Of a stretch of 64,000 bases of DNA, positions 19,801 through 27,136 are shown piece by piece (position 1 is the stretch's first letter; each line of letters starts with the position of its first letter). The DNA comes from Thalassotalea hakodatensis (GTDB lineage Bacteria; Pseudomonadota; Gammaproteobacteria; Enterobacterales; Alteromonadaceae), in assembly GCF_030295995.1 (NCBI RefSeq), contig NZ_AP027365.1:3504066-3568065 (forward strand). Direction: 5' to 3'. The position numbers were made by a program, and so were the translations under genes. The notes below the pieces were generated by a model, which did no database searches, had not been told where the DNA came from, and worked only from the letters and a program-made list of their open reading frames with translations.

Positions 19801-20969
19801 GTATTTCTTGGTAACTCCAGCGCATTATTATTTCCATCACCATCTTTAAAAAACAGACGTACTAAGCCACTGCCAATCACTTCAAAATTAAGAGCAACGC
19901 CTGAATAGGTTAACTCTTCAATCCAATAATCACCTGGCGTCAAGCGCAAAGTAGCGTTAGCTTTTAATGATAGTGTTTCAATGCGATATTCAGAATAGTT
20001 AGATGAAAAGTTTAACGTGCCATCTCTTTCTATTTCGACTTCTTCAAAGTTATTGCCATTGATAGTTCTCGTACTATTTCGTGAGACACTGAAATCTCGG
20101 CTACTTGATGTTGTTTTAAATCGAGACTCGACAATTTTAGTGGTTGGTGAACCTGAAGCTGAACATTGCCCATAGATATCACAAGAAGAATTATTACTTG
20201 AATGCATAATCCTTGCTGTAGCGAGAAGGTTATCAGGATTATTGATAATTTTACTATCACGATAAAAATGTATTTGGCCATTATTTGTGTGGCTCGTTAA
20301 ACCATCGACAAATGTTGAATTACAAGAAAAGTCAAAAGGTTTAGTATTGACACATAAACCATGTGTATCCATATCGGTTATATCTTCAGCATCAAAATCA
20401 AATTCACCTTCACCATATACCGCTAGCGCTCCACCAACTGAAATAGCGCCATTAATATCAAAGTCATTCCCACCCAAACTTCCTATTACAGCAGAACCAG
20501 CCACATAAATATTCGCATTAATTTTGACATCGTCGGCAATCGTTAAGGCTCCAGTTACAACAATTAAAATATTGCTTGGTACTCCTGATAAGTTAACTTC
20601 AGAACCAACAGGAATTGTCGCGTTTCCGTCAATGTAAATAACCGCTGTACCTGCTCCAGAAAATGTCAGCCCTTCACTGTCAGTAAGTCCCCAACTAGAA
20701 TAATAATAAACCCCATCGGTTACGGTGGTTAGATTAAACGCGCCGTTATTGGGTAAACCGGTTACAGAAGGGGGGGTAAAGGTCGGTATAGTAACGCTCT
20801 TGCACTTATTGCTATTACATTCACTATCATCACCATACGAAAAAAATTGTTTACTGCCGTTCACAGCAAATGAATGATCTTGCTGAGGAAAGATCTCTGA
20901 ACAATCTATTGCATTAGCAACCACTGAACAACATAACAAAATGGTAGCAGCAAATACCTTAATATACAT
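16806..20969 (-). CDS. mshQ: MSHA biogenesis protein MshQ, giant LamG-containing secreted protein
   Basis: 1387 residues from the ATG at 20969, which has AAGGA 5 bases upstream and opens the signal peptide MYIKVFAATILLCCSVVANA. In order: repeated polymer-forming-like beta segments (about 50-460, many short glycine/asparagine turns), a LamG/concanavalin-like domain (about 475-650, SCRYGEFDGRNDHVEI and SSLKLYQDGVVVA), a Cys-containing bridge, and a long DUF6701-type C-terminal half ending in a beta-rich block. MshQ is encoded at the end of MSHA loci, and a surface adhesin or pilus-associated role is assumed for it. Here it is separated from mshP by the PEP-CTERM gene and its terminator, so it probably needs its own promoter. 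Confidence 0.85.
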   Translation of the reverse strand: MYIKVFAATILLCCSVVANAIDCSEIFPQQDHSFAVNGSKQFFSYGDDSECNSNKCKSVTIPTFTPPSVTGLPNNGAFNLTTVTDGVYYYSSWGLTDSEGLTFSGAGTAVIYIDGNATIPVGSEVNLSGVPSNILIVVTGALTIADDVKINANIYVAGSAVIGSLGGNDFDINGAISVGGALAVYGEGEFDFDAEDITDMDTHGLCVNTKPFDFSCNSTFVDGLTSHTNNGQIHFYRDSKIINNPDNLLATARIMHSSNNSSCDIYGQCSASGSPTTKIVESRFKTTSSSRDFSVSRNSTRTINGNNFEEVEIERDGTLNFSSNYSEYRIETLSLKANATLRLTPGDYWIEELTYSGVALNFEVIGSGLVRLFFKDGDGNNNALELPRNTTINQGGNASEFHIYAYQGVKLNRNVNLTALLYAIEDIEIERSATILGAISGDNIELKRDSFVTYSCGSTAQPKEVLHLKMEEPTWQGGTGLVTDSINGINGTAYNGANTVGNASCRYGEFDGRNDHVEIPHNDLLNGSSTLTYAAYFRANSWNGTTQIMAKSVHGGGSGRAQMGIFSERGVLKGRAETVNGRHEITSSLPAILGDWVHVALVFDGSSLKLYQDGVVVASKSFSATTLVQTNDPLAISKRVGTNQYFFHGLIDDIHVFQNALSAAEVQTLIDNNPSCPLTDVDHYLITHSGTGLTCEPEPITIKACTNSFGANCVESSNIVNVDLVATGSSHAVTQTVSFIGSTTVDLPFQVAETATLSINNASIAASNGYVCNSNNPNDCEITFSNAGFKITGFNNIEVAGEPMLSAGNSRIFIQAVKDNKGVCQGYFDTPGVRDIDFAMKAITPNTTNGTQDYAMGNSIIPKYNGATPSQYTSVSLTFDVNSQAQLPNNLYDDAGEIALYAKHTIPATVDNPAITLVGDSDVFYVRPYAFLISAFTSSGNSLDNTSDTGGSIQKAGEAFNLSIKAVNKSGDVTKNFNKNVELALQRTAPFSEGDEGVLVAKSVLGLVSNTLAENYTGVTVPFSQGEYNSTVNDQGAAYSEVGLIKLFAREVQNANNNNNHAQGQSAIGRFVPAQFAMISSGVDNFCNAMTYMSQPEIKFNYQIEAQNSKGVKTENYLKTSNFDFIKANITFVAENANVTDLTTRLADFKGSWQSGVYENDDDHLGDDLGKFNRLTTIDGPYEQLRYGIKLVDPEGSELLSLDMLSNAGNFTAKALAIDVSEMLYGRWVMDNAYGPETEDLPVAMTVEYFNGGKFMTNTSDSCTTPSLNRTPNDKVASGAIFSGGLGEGQYRLFDEDNSDGLTASDVEAATSGAFAAGHFIEQPSRFTFSAPRNGEQGVLRFEYEVPAWLKYDWQDNGNNDDNPAALLNFGLFRGNDRVISWREIQK

Positions 20970-21089
20970 ATGTTCCTTGACACGGTTTCGCACATGATTA
21001 GTTAAAAGGTACTCTGATGTTATCGAATTGACAAGTAACAGCTTGTATTTATAAAAATAATATTAATTTCAATTGCGACAGCAATACAA

Positions 21090-21115
21090 AAAGAAAAAAC
21101 CCCGCATGTGCGGGG
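21090..21115 (-). terminator. Intrinsic terminator after the PEP-CTERM gene
   Basis: CCCCGCA (21100-21106) pairs with TGCGGGG (21109-21115) and is followed on the minus strand by a T-rich tract (TTTTTTC then more T). It isolates the PEP-CTERM gene from mshQ. Confidence 0.85.
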
Positions 21116-21194
21116 AAGATTTTCATGAAACATCGGGTTACGAATAACAATGTTCTCATAAACAACATCGTTATGTGTAAAAGCGGTAATCAAT

Positions 21195-21824
21195 CTAGTA
21201 ACGTACTAACTTACGAGACACTATAAAAACAAGACCTAGCGCAATTAAAAGTAATGACGCTGGTTCAGGTACATCAGCTGATGGGGTGTCAACTAACGAT
21301 TCCCTTACATAAAAGGTATCAGCAAAATCAAGATAAAAAGGAATTAGCCCCGCTTCGTTTCGCTCACTGGCAATTATACCAATAAGGAAATCACTTGTAG
21401 TGACAACGTCTTGATCTAATATATTCTGATTCAGACCAGTAAAAACGGAATTAAAATACTCTACAGCGTGGATATAACCTGTCGCATTTCCCTGAGCATC
21501 TTTAATGGTAAAAGCATCTAAAGTTAATACCTGATGAATAAACACCAATTGTTCTAACGTAGCATACGTCCAGTTTTGTTGAACTTCAGGCGCGTATAAT
21601 GTGTTTGTTCCCCAAGTTTCTGCATTTACTGGTGAAACCCATGCATAATCCCACCCATTTGCTGAAACATAGTGAATATTTTCAGAGGCTGATGATAACT
21701 GATCGACCGCGTTAGTATAATCATGACTATCAAGTTCAGACTGCGTTAAATTAGTGATCAGCGTTGCCTGTGAAGCACTAGTTAAACATATCGATAATAA
21801 TATTAGGCTAAAAAAACTTTTCAT
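21195..21824 (-). CDS. PEP-CTERM sorting-signal exported protein
   Basis: 209 residues from the ATG at 21824, preceded by GAGGTGG. It has an N-terminal signal peptide (MKSFFSLILLSICLTSASQA) and a textbook C-terminal exosortase signal: VPEPASLLLIALGLVFIV followed by the basic tail SRKLVRY. The middle (about residues 20-180) is a compact, Trp/Tyr/Asp-containing domain that I do not recognise. PEP-CTERM proteins are exported, cut near the PEP motif by exosortase and usually glycosylated, often as part of biofilm matrix. No exosortase lies in the window. The gene sits alone between mshP and mshQ, with its own terminator and a candidate sigma-54 promoter. Confidence 0.85.
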   Translation of the reverse strand: MKSFFSLILLSICLTSASQATLITNLTQSELDSHDYTNAVDQLSSASENIHYVSANGWDYAWVSPVNAETWGTNTLYAPEVQQNWTYATLEQLVFIHQVLTLDAFTIKDAQGNATGYIHAVEYFNSVFTGLNQNILDQDVVTTSDFLIGIIASERNEAGLIPFYLDFADTFYVRESLVDTPSADVPEPASLLLIALGLVFIVSRKLVRY

Positions 21825-21882
21825 TAATACCACCTCTATTTAATGAGAAGACTCACAAAACGTGTAATCTTGAGTTTTTACA

Positions 21883-21898
21883 ATCAAATTACATGCCA
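21883..21898 (-). promoter_or_regulatory. Candidate sigma-54 promoter of the PEP-CTERM gene
   Basis: The minus strand reads TGGCATGTAATTTGAT, which fits the consensus TGGCAYRNNNNTTGCW except for A in place of the conserved C of the -12 element. Its spacing puts transcription start about 48 bases before the ATG at 21824. PEP-CTERM genes are known to be often driven by sigma-54 under the PrsK/PrsR pair, which supports the call despite the -12 mismatch. Confidence 0.45.
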
Positions 21899-21906
21899 AT
21901 AATATA

Positions 21907-21958
21907 TTTTTCATTATTTTCAATATATTGATGAAAAATTTAACGGTGAAAAATTTAA
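21907..21958. repeat. Repeats upstream of the sigma-54-like promoter (possible activator site)
   Basis: Contains an inverted repeat TTTTTCAT (21907-21914) / ATGAAAAA (21931-21938), the palindrome CAATATATTG (21921-21930) between its arms, and a direct repeat TGAAAAATTTAA at 21932-21943 and 21947-21958. Enhancer-binding proteins of sigma-54 usually bind such repeats, but these are unusually close to the promoter. Confidence 0.3.
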
Positions 21959-21997
21959 TACTGTAAAGAAATCCTACAATATTGTGTTACAGGAGTG

Positions 21998-22408
21998 TTA
22001 TAAACTACGTGCCTGTACTTCTATCGTTCGAGATGTCACAACATCATCAACAGCGCAGCTTCCCGTGCTAGTTAATCGGTAATAACGCACACCAGAAACT
22101 TCAATATTGTCTTCACACGTTGTATTTATCACTTGGCAATTTTGAAAACCATCGACAGAATCAATCCGTGGCGCAGGCCCAAAAGATGTGCAACGTTGTG
22201 CAGGGTTGTTTAATGGGAAGAGTTTATTTAGTTGCCATTGCATACCTGTTTGAGCAGCATGAAAAGCGCGAGTGCCAAGCACTTCATAAACCACGGTATT
22301 GCTACTTGTGCGTAGCATTTTTACTAATGCTACGCCAAGTAAACTCATGACAACAATAACGAAAATAGCGATCACAAGCGCACTGCCTCGTAGTTGCTTT
22401 CTATTCAT
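21998..22408 (-). CDS. mshP: MSHA biogenesis protein MshP (minor pilin-like, PilX-type)
   Basis: 136 residues from the ATG at 22408 (AGGA about 9 bases upstream). This start lies 19 bases after the mshO stop; longer in-frame starts would overlap mshO and add an unconserved tail. The N-terminus GSALVIAIFVIVVMSLLGVAL is the hydrophobic pilin-like helix of MshP/PilX proteins, which lack the GFTLIE prepilin motif. The globular part has four Cys. It probably acts in the minor pilin complex at the pilus tip with MshD, MshO and MshC. Confidence 0.85.
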   Translation of the reverse strand: MNRKQLRGSALVIAIFVIVVMSLLGVALVKMLRTSSNTVVYEVLGTRAFHAAQTGMQWQLNKLFPLNNPAQRCTSFGPAPRIDSVDGFQNCQVINTTCEDNIEVSGVRYYRLTSTGSCAVDDVVTSRTIEVQARSL

Positions 22409-22427
22409 TGTATTTTTTCCTGATACG

Positions 22428-23177
22428 CTATGGAACATTTGGCACCTGTATCTCATTACTAAACAATGCTTGTTCATCATTTTCTTTAAATAACAGCGAA
22501 ATACGCACTAACGCGTTTCGTTGTAAACTTGCTGGTATCACTTCAATAATTGACGATGCTGTGTCTATACCTTCAGCGATTGTCACACTATTACGCTGTA
22601 AAGTACCTGTGCTTGTTAAGCAAATTTGAGTGTTATTGCCAATAAAATAAACGCGCTTAGTGGGTGAATCTGTATTAAATATCACGTTAGTAGCAAAGTT
22701 TACCCGCCAGGGTATTATTGAGTCATCAATGGTAGTGAAGCTTTGTACTTTACCAGAAGCTACATTCGTATCTGATTGATGTGTAGGGTACACAATCACT
22801 TTATCTGCGTTTGCAATATCTCTCACTTCAAATGGTACAACTTCTATAGCGTTTTTTGGTGACTCTGGCGATACAGGAATATCAATATAAGTCGTTACGC
22901 CCCATATCGGCATGAAGGTTAAGCACGTTGAGCTACCAGCATTTGTCACACGTAAAGAGTTTGGTAATGCTTGTCGCACTTCTCTATTTAGTCGTTCAAT
23001 TGCAAATCGCGCACCACTAACTAACTTATCTCGAGCAGTAGATTCGGCGTAAATATTACTGCCAAATTGCAAAAAGTTACTAACACCTACCGCCAATATC
23101 CCCAGGATTACAATAACCGTAATTAACTCAATCAAGGTAAAACCATGCGCTTGACGTATAGAGCTTTGAGAGAACAT
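22428..23177 (-). CDS. mshO: MSHA biogenesis protein MshO (minor pseudopilin)
   Basis: 249 residues with a class III prepilin signal, AHGFTLIELITVIVILGILA (cleavage after Gly, Glu at mature position 5). The stretch ARFAIERLNREVRQALPNS after the helix is typical of MshO/PilW-like minor pilins. It starts on the last base of the mshD stop codon and is the third gene of the mshC-D-O-P minor pilin block. Confidence 0.9.
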   Translation of the reverse strand: MFSQSSIRQAHGFTLIELITVIVILGILAVGVSNFLQFGSNIYAESTARDKLVSGARFAIERLNREVRQALPNSLRVTNAGSSTCLTFMPIWGVTTYIDIPVSPESPKNAIEVVPFEVRDIANADKVIVYPTHQSDTNVASGKVQSFTTIDDSIIPWRVNFATNVIFNTDSPTKRVYFIGNNTQICLTSTGTLQRNSVTIAEGIDTASSIIEVIPASLQRNALVRISLLFKENDEQALFSNEIQVPNVP

Positions 23178-23722
23178 CAGTGGTTTGTCCGGTAGGTTGA
23201 AAACGTAAGTTCGTAACCTGTTGGCGTTGTTACAGTCACCGTGATAAGTTTTGCCGTATTGCGATTATCATCAGTATCACCTTCTTCATAAGTAGCACCA
23301 TTATAGTCACTATCATTGCCTACTTTGACCGATAAGGTATAGCCTAAATAATCAAGAGCATTTTCTTGAGAATCTTCAATTTCACCGACGTTATAAATTA
23401 GCCCATGGTAATCATCTACATCATCAAATTGCTTACGTTCATTAGCTTCTTCATTTCCCATGCTTGTGCTGCATGCAGCAATACCTGTTTCACCACAGCG
23501 TAATCGGCCTCCAGACTTATCGCTATTTTCATCGAATGCTTTTTGCTGAATTTCATTGAGCATTGATTGTGCTAATTCAGCACCTCGTATTTGATGCAAT
23601 ACACTCGCACTTTGCTCAGTCGCGGGGTATAATAAACTAGTTAAAACGGCAAATGAAATAGAAAGCACCACCATACCAACAATGGTTTCGATTAACGTAA
23701 AGCCTTTACTCTTAACCTTCAT
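23177..23722 (-). CDS. mshD: MSHA biogenesis protein MshD (minor pseudopilin)
   Basis: 181 residues with prepilin motif SKGFTLIETIVGMVVLSISF and the following RGAELAQSMLNEIQQKAFDE helix typical of MshD/PilV-type pilins. The overlaps with mshC (11 bases) upstream and mshO downstream indicate coupled translation. The globular domain has one Cys pair (RCGETGIAAC). Confidence 0.9.
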   Translation of the reverse strand: MKVKSKGFTLIETIVGMVVLSISFAVLTSLLYPATEQSASVLHQIRGAELAQSMLNEIQQKAFDENSDKSGGRLRCGETGIAACSTSMGNEEANERKQFDDVDDYHGLIYNVGEIEDSQENALDYLGYTLSVKVGNDSDYNGATYEEGDTDDNRNTAKLITVTVTTPTGYELTFSTYRTNH

Positions 23723-24227
23723 AAATAAAGCCTTCTATATTTACCAATACTTTTACGGTTTTTTCGCTGCCTTGTATCTGTATTTCACAAGGTGCGGTAC
23801 AATTGTTCGGCCGTCCCATCTTATCAAATTGAATATCTGCTCCGCTAAAAGCTACCTCATGATTTGCATCTATTTGAACACTCGTAGGGCCATCTTCTTT
23901 GGTTAAGTCATATCGTGCATCATCCTGCCAATTACTCGCATGACAATTATTCGAGGTACTAAGATCTGTTGCTAATAACCCAATAGTTTTCGCTTGCACT
24001 TTTACCGTATGGCAATGTTCATCCGTTGCTTGTTGCATTGCGCGCATTTGCACAGCACGCAAGGTTGTGATGATTTCATCTTGATAGGTCATTTCTTCAT
24101 AACCGTTGCTAGTAAACCATTTAGGTACAATCGTTACCGCAACAATCGCTAAAATAATAATAGTTACGACCATTTCAATGGTGGTAAACCCTTGTAACGG
24201 GCGATGTGGAGTCGTTATCATGGGCAA
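23712..24227 (-). CDS. mshC: MSHA pilin-like protein MshC
   Basis: 171 residues, prepilin motif LQGFTTIEMVVTIIILAIVA. The third mature residue is Thr rather than Leu, but the Glu at position 5 is kept. It overlaps the upstream prepilin gene by 10 bases and mshD by 11. Two Cys close the C-terminal loop (NCTAPCEIQ). Assigned as MshC from its length, the GFTTIE motif and its position before mshD. Confidence 0.85.
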   Translation of the reverse strand: MPMITTPHRPLQGFTTIEMVVTIIILAIVAVTIVPKWFTSNGYEEMTYQDEIITTLRAVQMRAMQQATDEHCHTVKVQAKTIGLLATDLSTSNNCHASNWQDDARYDLTKEDGPTSVQIDANHEVAFSGADIQFDKMGRPNNCTAPCEIQIQGSEKTVKVLVNIEGFIYEG

Positions 24228-24709
24228 GGGTTCATGCCCACTTTAGCTTTAGATGTATCGGTAGCCGCTAGATAAAACACGATACAGTCTTCATTAATGT
24301 TATTAGGTACTGCTTGACCTTTTGGATAAATGATAAACCGAGTACTATCAGTAGTGGCAGTGTGTGTAAACTCATCGCGATCATAGGTAATTATTTTTTG
24401 CCATTCACTATCTGAGCCAAGTGGATAACCATAACTCACCGCAACCATTTGACCATCGAGGGTTACGCGCGGGAATGCTAATGCAGTATTTGCATTCGGT
24501 GCAAACGGTAATTGGTGATTACCTGCAACCACTGACTTTCCATGTACTCGTGCCATCCCTCCTTCAATCGAAGCCTTTATCGCTTCTAGGGTTGTTGTTT
24601 TTGCATTACCGGAAAAGTCGATATACTTAGGCACAGCAATTGACGCTAAAATACCAACGACAATGATCACCACAATCAATTCTATTAAGGTAAAGCCGTT
24701 TTTATGCAT
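24218..24709 (-). CDS. Additional MshA/MshB-like prepilin heading the mshCDOP block
   Basis: 163 residues beginning MHKNGFTLIELIVVIIVVGI with a very short leader, a typical type IVa/MSHA prepilin. The IAVPKYIDFSGNAK block after the helix and the C-terminal Cys pair (EDCIVFY ... MNPCP) resemble MshA and MshB, which are encoded separately 2 kb away across the pglL gene. It overlaps mshC, so it is transcribed with the minor pilins; its promoter must lie in the 161-base divergent gap shared with pglL. It could be a second major pilin or an MshB-like minor pilin. Confidence 0.85.
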   Translation of the reverse strand: MHKNGFTLIELIVVIIVVGILASIAVPKYIDFSGNAKTTTLEAIKASIEGGMARVHGKSVVAGNHQLPFAPNANTALAFPRVTLDGQMVAVSYGYPLGSDSEWQKIITYDRDEFTHTATTDSTRFIIYPKGQAVPNNINEDCIVFYLAATDTSKAKVGMNPCP

Positions 24710-24870
24710 TAGTGTGTAACCCCAAGTGTATTGCTATCAACTTTCTATAACACTTCAATCATAATGAATATTCTTCAATAAATACAACTCTTGGGTAAAA
24801 ATCGTTAAAAAGTTGAAATAAAATCACTTTCTACTTAATCTGCGTTTAACGCAACTTAACTCTTCACCTT

Positions 24871-26604
24871 ATGGCTCGCTTTAACCAAATCTCGTTTTTC
24901 TTATTGTTCGGTTATTTTGTTATTGGTATGCCATTTATTATGGAGACGTCCGGTGGTAGTGGTTTAGCCTATTCATTCAATGTGTTAGCGTGGCTTTGCA
25001 TGCTGTTAACCATAGCTTTAGCGTTATTTAAAGCGTCTACTGAGAAAACATTTGCCATATCATGGTTTGAATATAGTTTATTAGCGGTTTTATTGTGTTT
25101 ATTGATACCTTTCTTTTATGGTGCAGATTACCGTGACTTTGCCATTCCCCGATTTTTAGGTGCTTGTGTTGCTATCGCTTTTATTATTGCGCTGCATCAA
25201 TTTGATATTTGGCGGAACAAAAAGCATTTACTTTTAGGGTTAATTTTATTAGCTGTTAGCATTCAAGCCGCGGTTGGACTCTTTCAATTAAGTCTCACTG
25301 AATATTTTGCGCCACTTCATTTTGATCCTCAACGTAATCGTGTTTATGGTCTATTTTATCAGCCGAATGTCATGGCAAGTTTTATCGCAACGGGTTTCGC
25401 TATCTGCTGTTATTTCATGGCAACACGGCAATTATTAGCAAAAAAATGGCTCGTACTACTTTTAATTCTACTCGCAATTTTTACGGTTTTACTGACCGAT
25501 TTATTATCATTAACGGGCAGATACGGCGCAATGACTGCGCTCATTTGTATTACCCCCTTACTCATAAAACGTTCAATTAAACGTACGTTGGCTTGCTATG
25601 TTGTTATCGCTGTGGCTGTACTGACGACGCTTTATATCAATAAGCACACTGATGAACCCAGTTATATAAAGGATGAACAACGCAGCGTTAATGTCAGAGA
25701 AACTATTTACAGCGTTAGTTTAAAACTCTGGCTCACTGAGCCGTTAACAGGAATTGGATATGGCCACTTTGAGCGCGAATACCTCGACTTTCACAACCAA
25801 TTAAAAAAAGAACAGCCAGCAATAGCTGAACCCTTAATTAATCTAAGCCATCCGCATAATGAGCCACTGTTATGGATTGTTGAAGGCGGTGTTATACCAC
25901 TGATTGGGTTTTTATTATTGATAGGCTTATTTGTTCGATTAATGGTTAGCAGTAAAAACACCTATCAAGCCGTTGCTTGTTTAGGGCTGTTAATGCCTAT
26001 TGCTTTGCATACGCAAACAGAGCTACCTTTTTATAGCTCGACGCCTCATTTGTTAGTATTTGCAATGCTCATTGTGTATGTTTCTAAAAAACTACTAACA
26101 GATACCGCAATTACCACTAATGAAGGTAGAGCTATATCCTCCTTTAAGCGTAACGGTTACAAAGCCTATACAGTAATATGGCATAGCAGCGCAAAATTAA
26201 CGGCAATACTGATTACAGTGATCTCAACAACTTTTTTACTAACCACACTACACACCAATTATATTGTCACGCAATACCAAAAATCTTCGGTGCAAACGTT
26301 AGATAAGTTAGCAGCAATTATTAATCCACTACCTTGGCGAAGTAAAATTGAGGCGCTTGTCTTTCATAATATGCTGTATTCAGGCGTAAAGCATAAAGAC
26401 ATTCAAAAAATAGCAGCCTTTGCTAGCTGGGCGGAAAAAAGAGTAAAGCGAAAACCGAGAAAAGCATTATATGAACAGCTTTTATTTTGTTATCAAATTA
26501 GTGGAGATGAAAAAAACTATCAACGTGTACTACAAGAAGCAAAAGCGACCTACCCATTAGTTAACAACTGGTCTATCACAGCTAAAAATTATAATGAATC
26601 ATAA
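24871..26604 (+). CDS. PglL/PilO-type O-oligosaccharyltransferase (Wzy/WaaL superfamily), inserted in the MSHA locus
   Basis: 577 residues with about eleven hydrophobic helices, a large periplasmic loop containing the ligase motif LINLSHPHNEPLLW (about 322-335, with the conserved His pair and Glu), and a soluble C-terminal region (about 470-577). The GLFYQPNVMASFIATG segment (about 162-177) is typical of the PglL_A/Wzy_C_2 group of bacterial protein O-glycosylation ligases, rather than LPS O-antigen ligases. PglL enzymes transfer lipid-linked glycans to pilins and other periplasmic proteins. It is the only gene on the plus strand inside the msh cluster and is flanked by pilin genes on both sides, so a pilin is the natural target. 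No Shine-Dalgarno is evident before the ATG. Confidence 0.8.
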   Translation: MARFNQISFFLLFGYFVIGMPFIMETSGGSGLAYSFNVLAWLCMLLTIALALFKASTEKTFAISWFEYSLLAVLLCLLIPFFYGADYRDFAIPRFLGACVAIAFIIALHQFDIWRNKKHLLLGLILLAVSIQAAVGLFQLSLTEYFAPLHFDPQRNRVYGLFYQPNVMASFIATGFAICCYFMATRQLLAKKWLVLLLILLAIFTVLLTDLLSLTGRYGAMTALICITPLLIKRSIKRTLACYVVIAVAVLTTLYINKHTDEPSYIKDEQRSVNVRETIYSVSLKLWLTEPLTGIGYGHFEREYLDFHNQLKKEQPAIAEPLINLSHPHNEPLLWIVEGGVIPLIGFLLLIGLFVRLMVSSKNTYQAVACLGLLMPIALHTQTELPFYSSTPHLLVFAMLIVYVSKKLLTDTAITTNEGRAISSFKRNGYKAYTVIWHSSAKLTAILITVISTTFLLTTLHTNYIVTQYQKSSVQTLDKLAAIINPLPWRSKIEALVFHNMLYSGVKHKDIQKIAAFASWAEKRVKRKPRKALYEQLLFCYQISGDEKNYQRVLQEAKATYPLVNNWSITAKNYNES

Positions 26605-26624
26605 ATACTAATTGCTTTATTGGT

Positions 26625-26653
26625 ATAAAAAACCGAGCGTTAACGCTCGGTTT
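26625..26653 (-). terminator. Terminator between mshA and pglL
   Basis: AAACCGAGCG (26630-26639) and CGCTCGGTTT (26644-26653) form a perfect stem with a TTAA loop. On the minus strand six T residues follow, ending the mshA transcript; on the plus strand only TTT follows, so its effect on pglL is weaker. Confidence 0.85.
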
Positions 26654-26672
26654 AAATGCATACAATTACCGC

Positions 26673-27116
26673 TTAACACGCATCTAAATCAACCGCGGTT
26701 ATTTCAGGGCGACCATTGATATTTGTTAAGTTATTGTTATAAGTCACACGACAATTTGCTTGATCATTTGACTCTAAATGAAAAAATGCCCCCGCAGCAA
26801 AACTTACTGACTCATCAATATCAATTAAGTCAACAATTGATGCATTGGTTGGCCATCCAAATGCAAGGTTGACCGTTTCGCCAGCCATTGAAATAGACGC
26901 GCTACTTGAGGTTTCACCTTCAACCAATGCTTTTGCATGAGCTAAATCAGCAGCCGAATTAATCGAGCCTTGTACACCTTGCATCACTGACGCTTTTGCA
27001 TCCCCAGTTAGGTCGATAAATTTAGGCGCGGCTGTCGCTGCTAAAATACCTAAAATGACAATCACCACAACAAGTTCGATTAAGGTAAAACCTTTAACAT
27101 TTGATAATTTTTTCAT
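26673..27116 (-). CDS. mshA: MSHA major pilin MshA
   Basis: 147 residues, prepilin signal MKKLSNVKGFTLIELVVVIV with cleavage after Gly9 and Glu at mature position 5, followed by ATAAPKFIDLTGDAKASVMQG, the MshA signature. Two Cys near the C-terminus (NCRVTY and the last residue) form the D-region loop. It is 20 bases after mshB and before a strong terminator, consistent with high expression of the major subunit. The globular domain is rich in Ser/Thr/Ala (EGETSSSASIS), which would suit O-glycosylation by the neighbouring PglL. Confidence 0.9.
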   Translation of the reverse strand: MKKLSNVKGFTLIELVVVIVILGILAATAAPKFIDLTGDAKASVMQGVQGSINSAADLAHAKALVEGETSSSASISMAGETVNLAFGWPTNASIVDLIDIDESVSFAAGAFFHLESNDQANCRVTYNNNLTNINGRPEITAVDLDAC

Positions 27117-27136
27117 AGTAAATCCCCGAACGATTA

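Noticed and set aside
22409-22480. Longer N-terminus for mshP starting at 22480
   Set aside because: It would overlap the end of mshO, adds a charged unconserved tail before the pilin-like helix, and the ATG at 22408 has a ribosome site.
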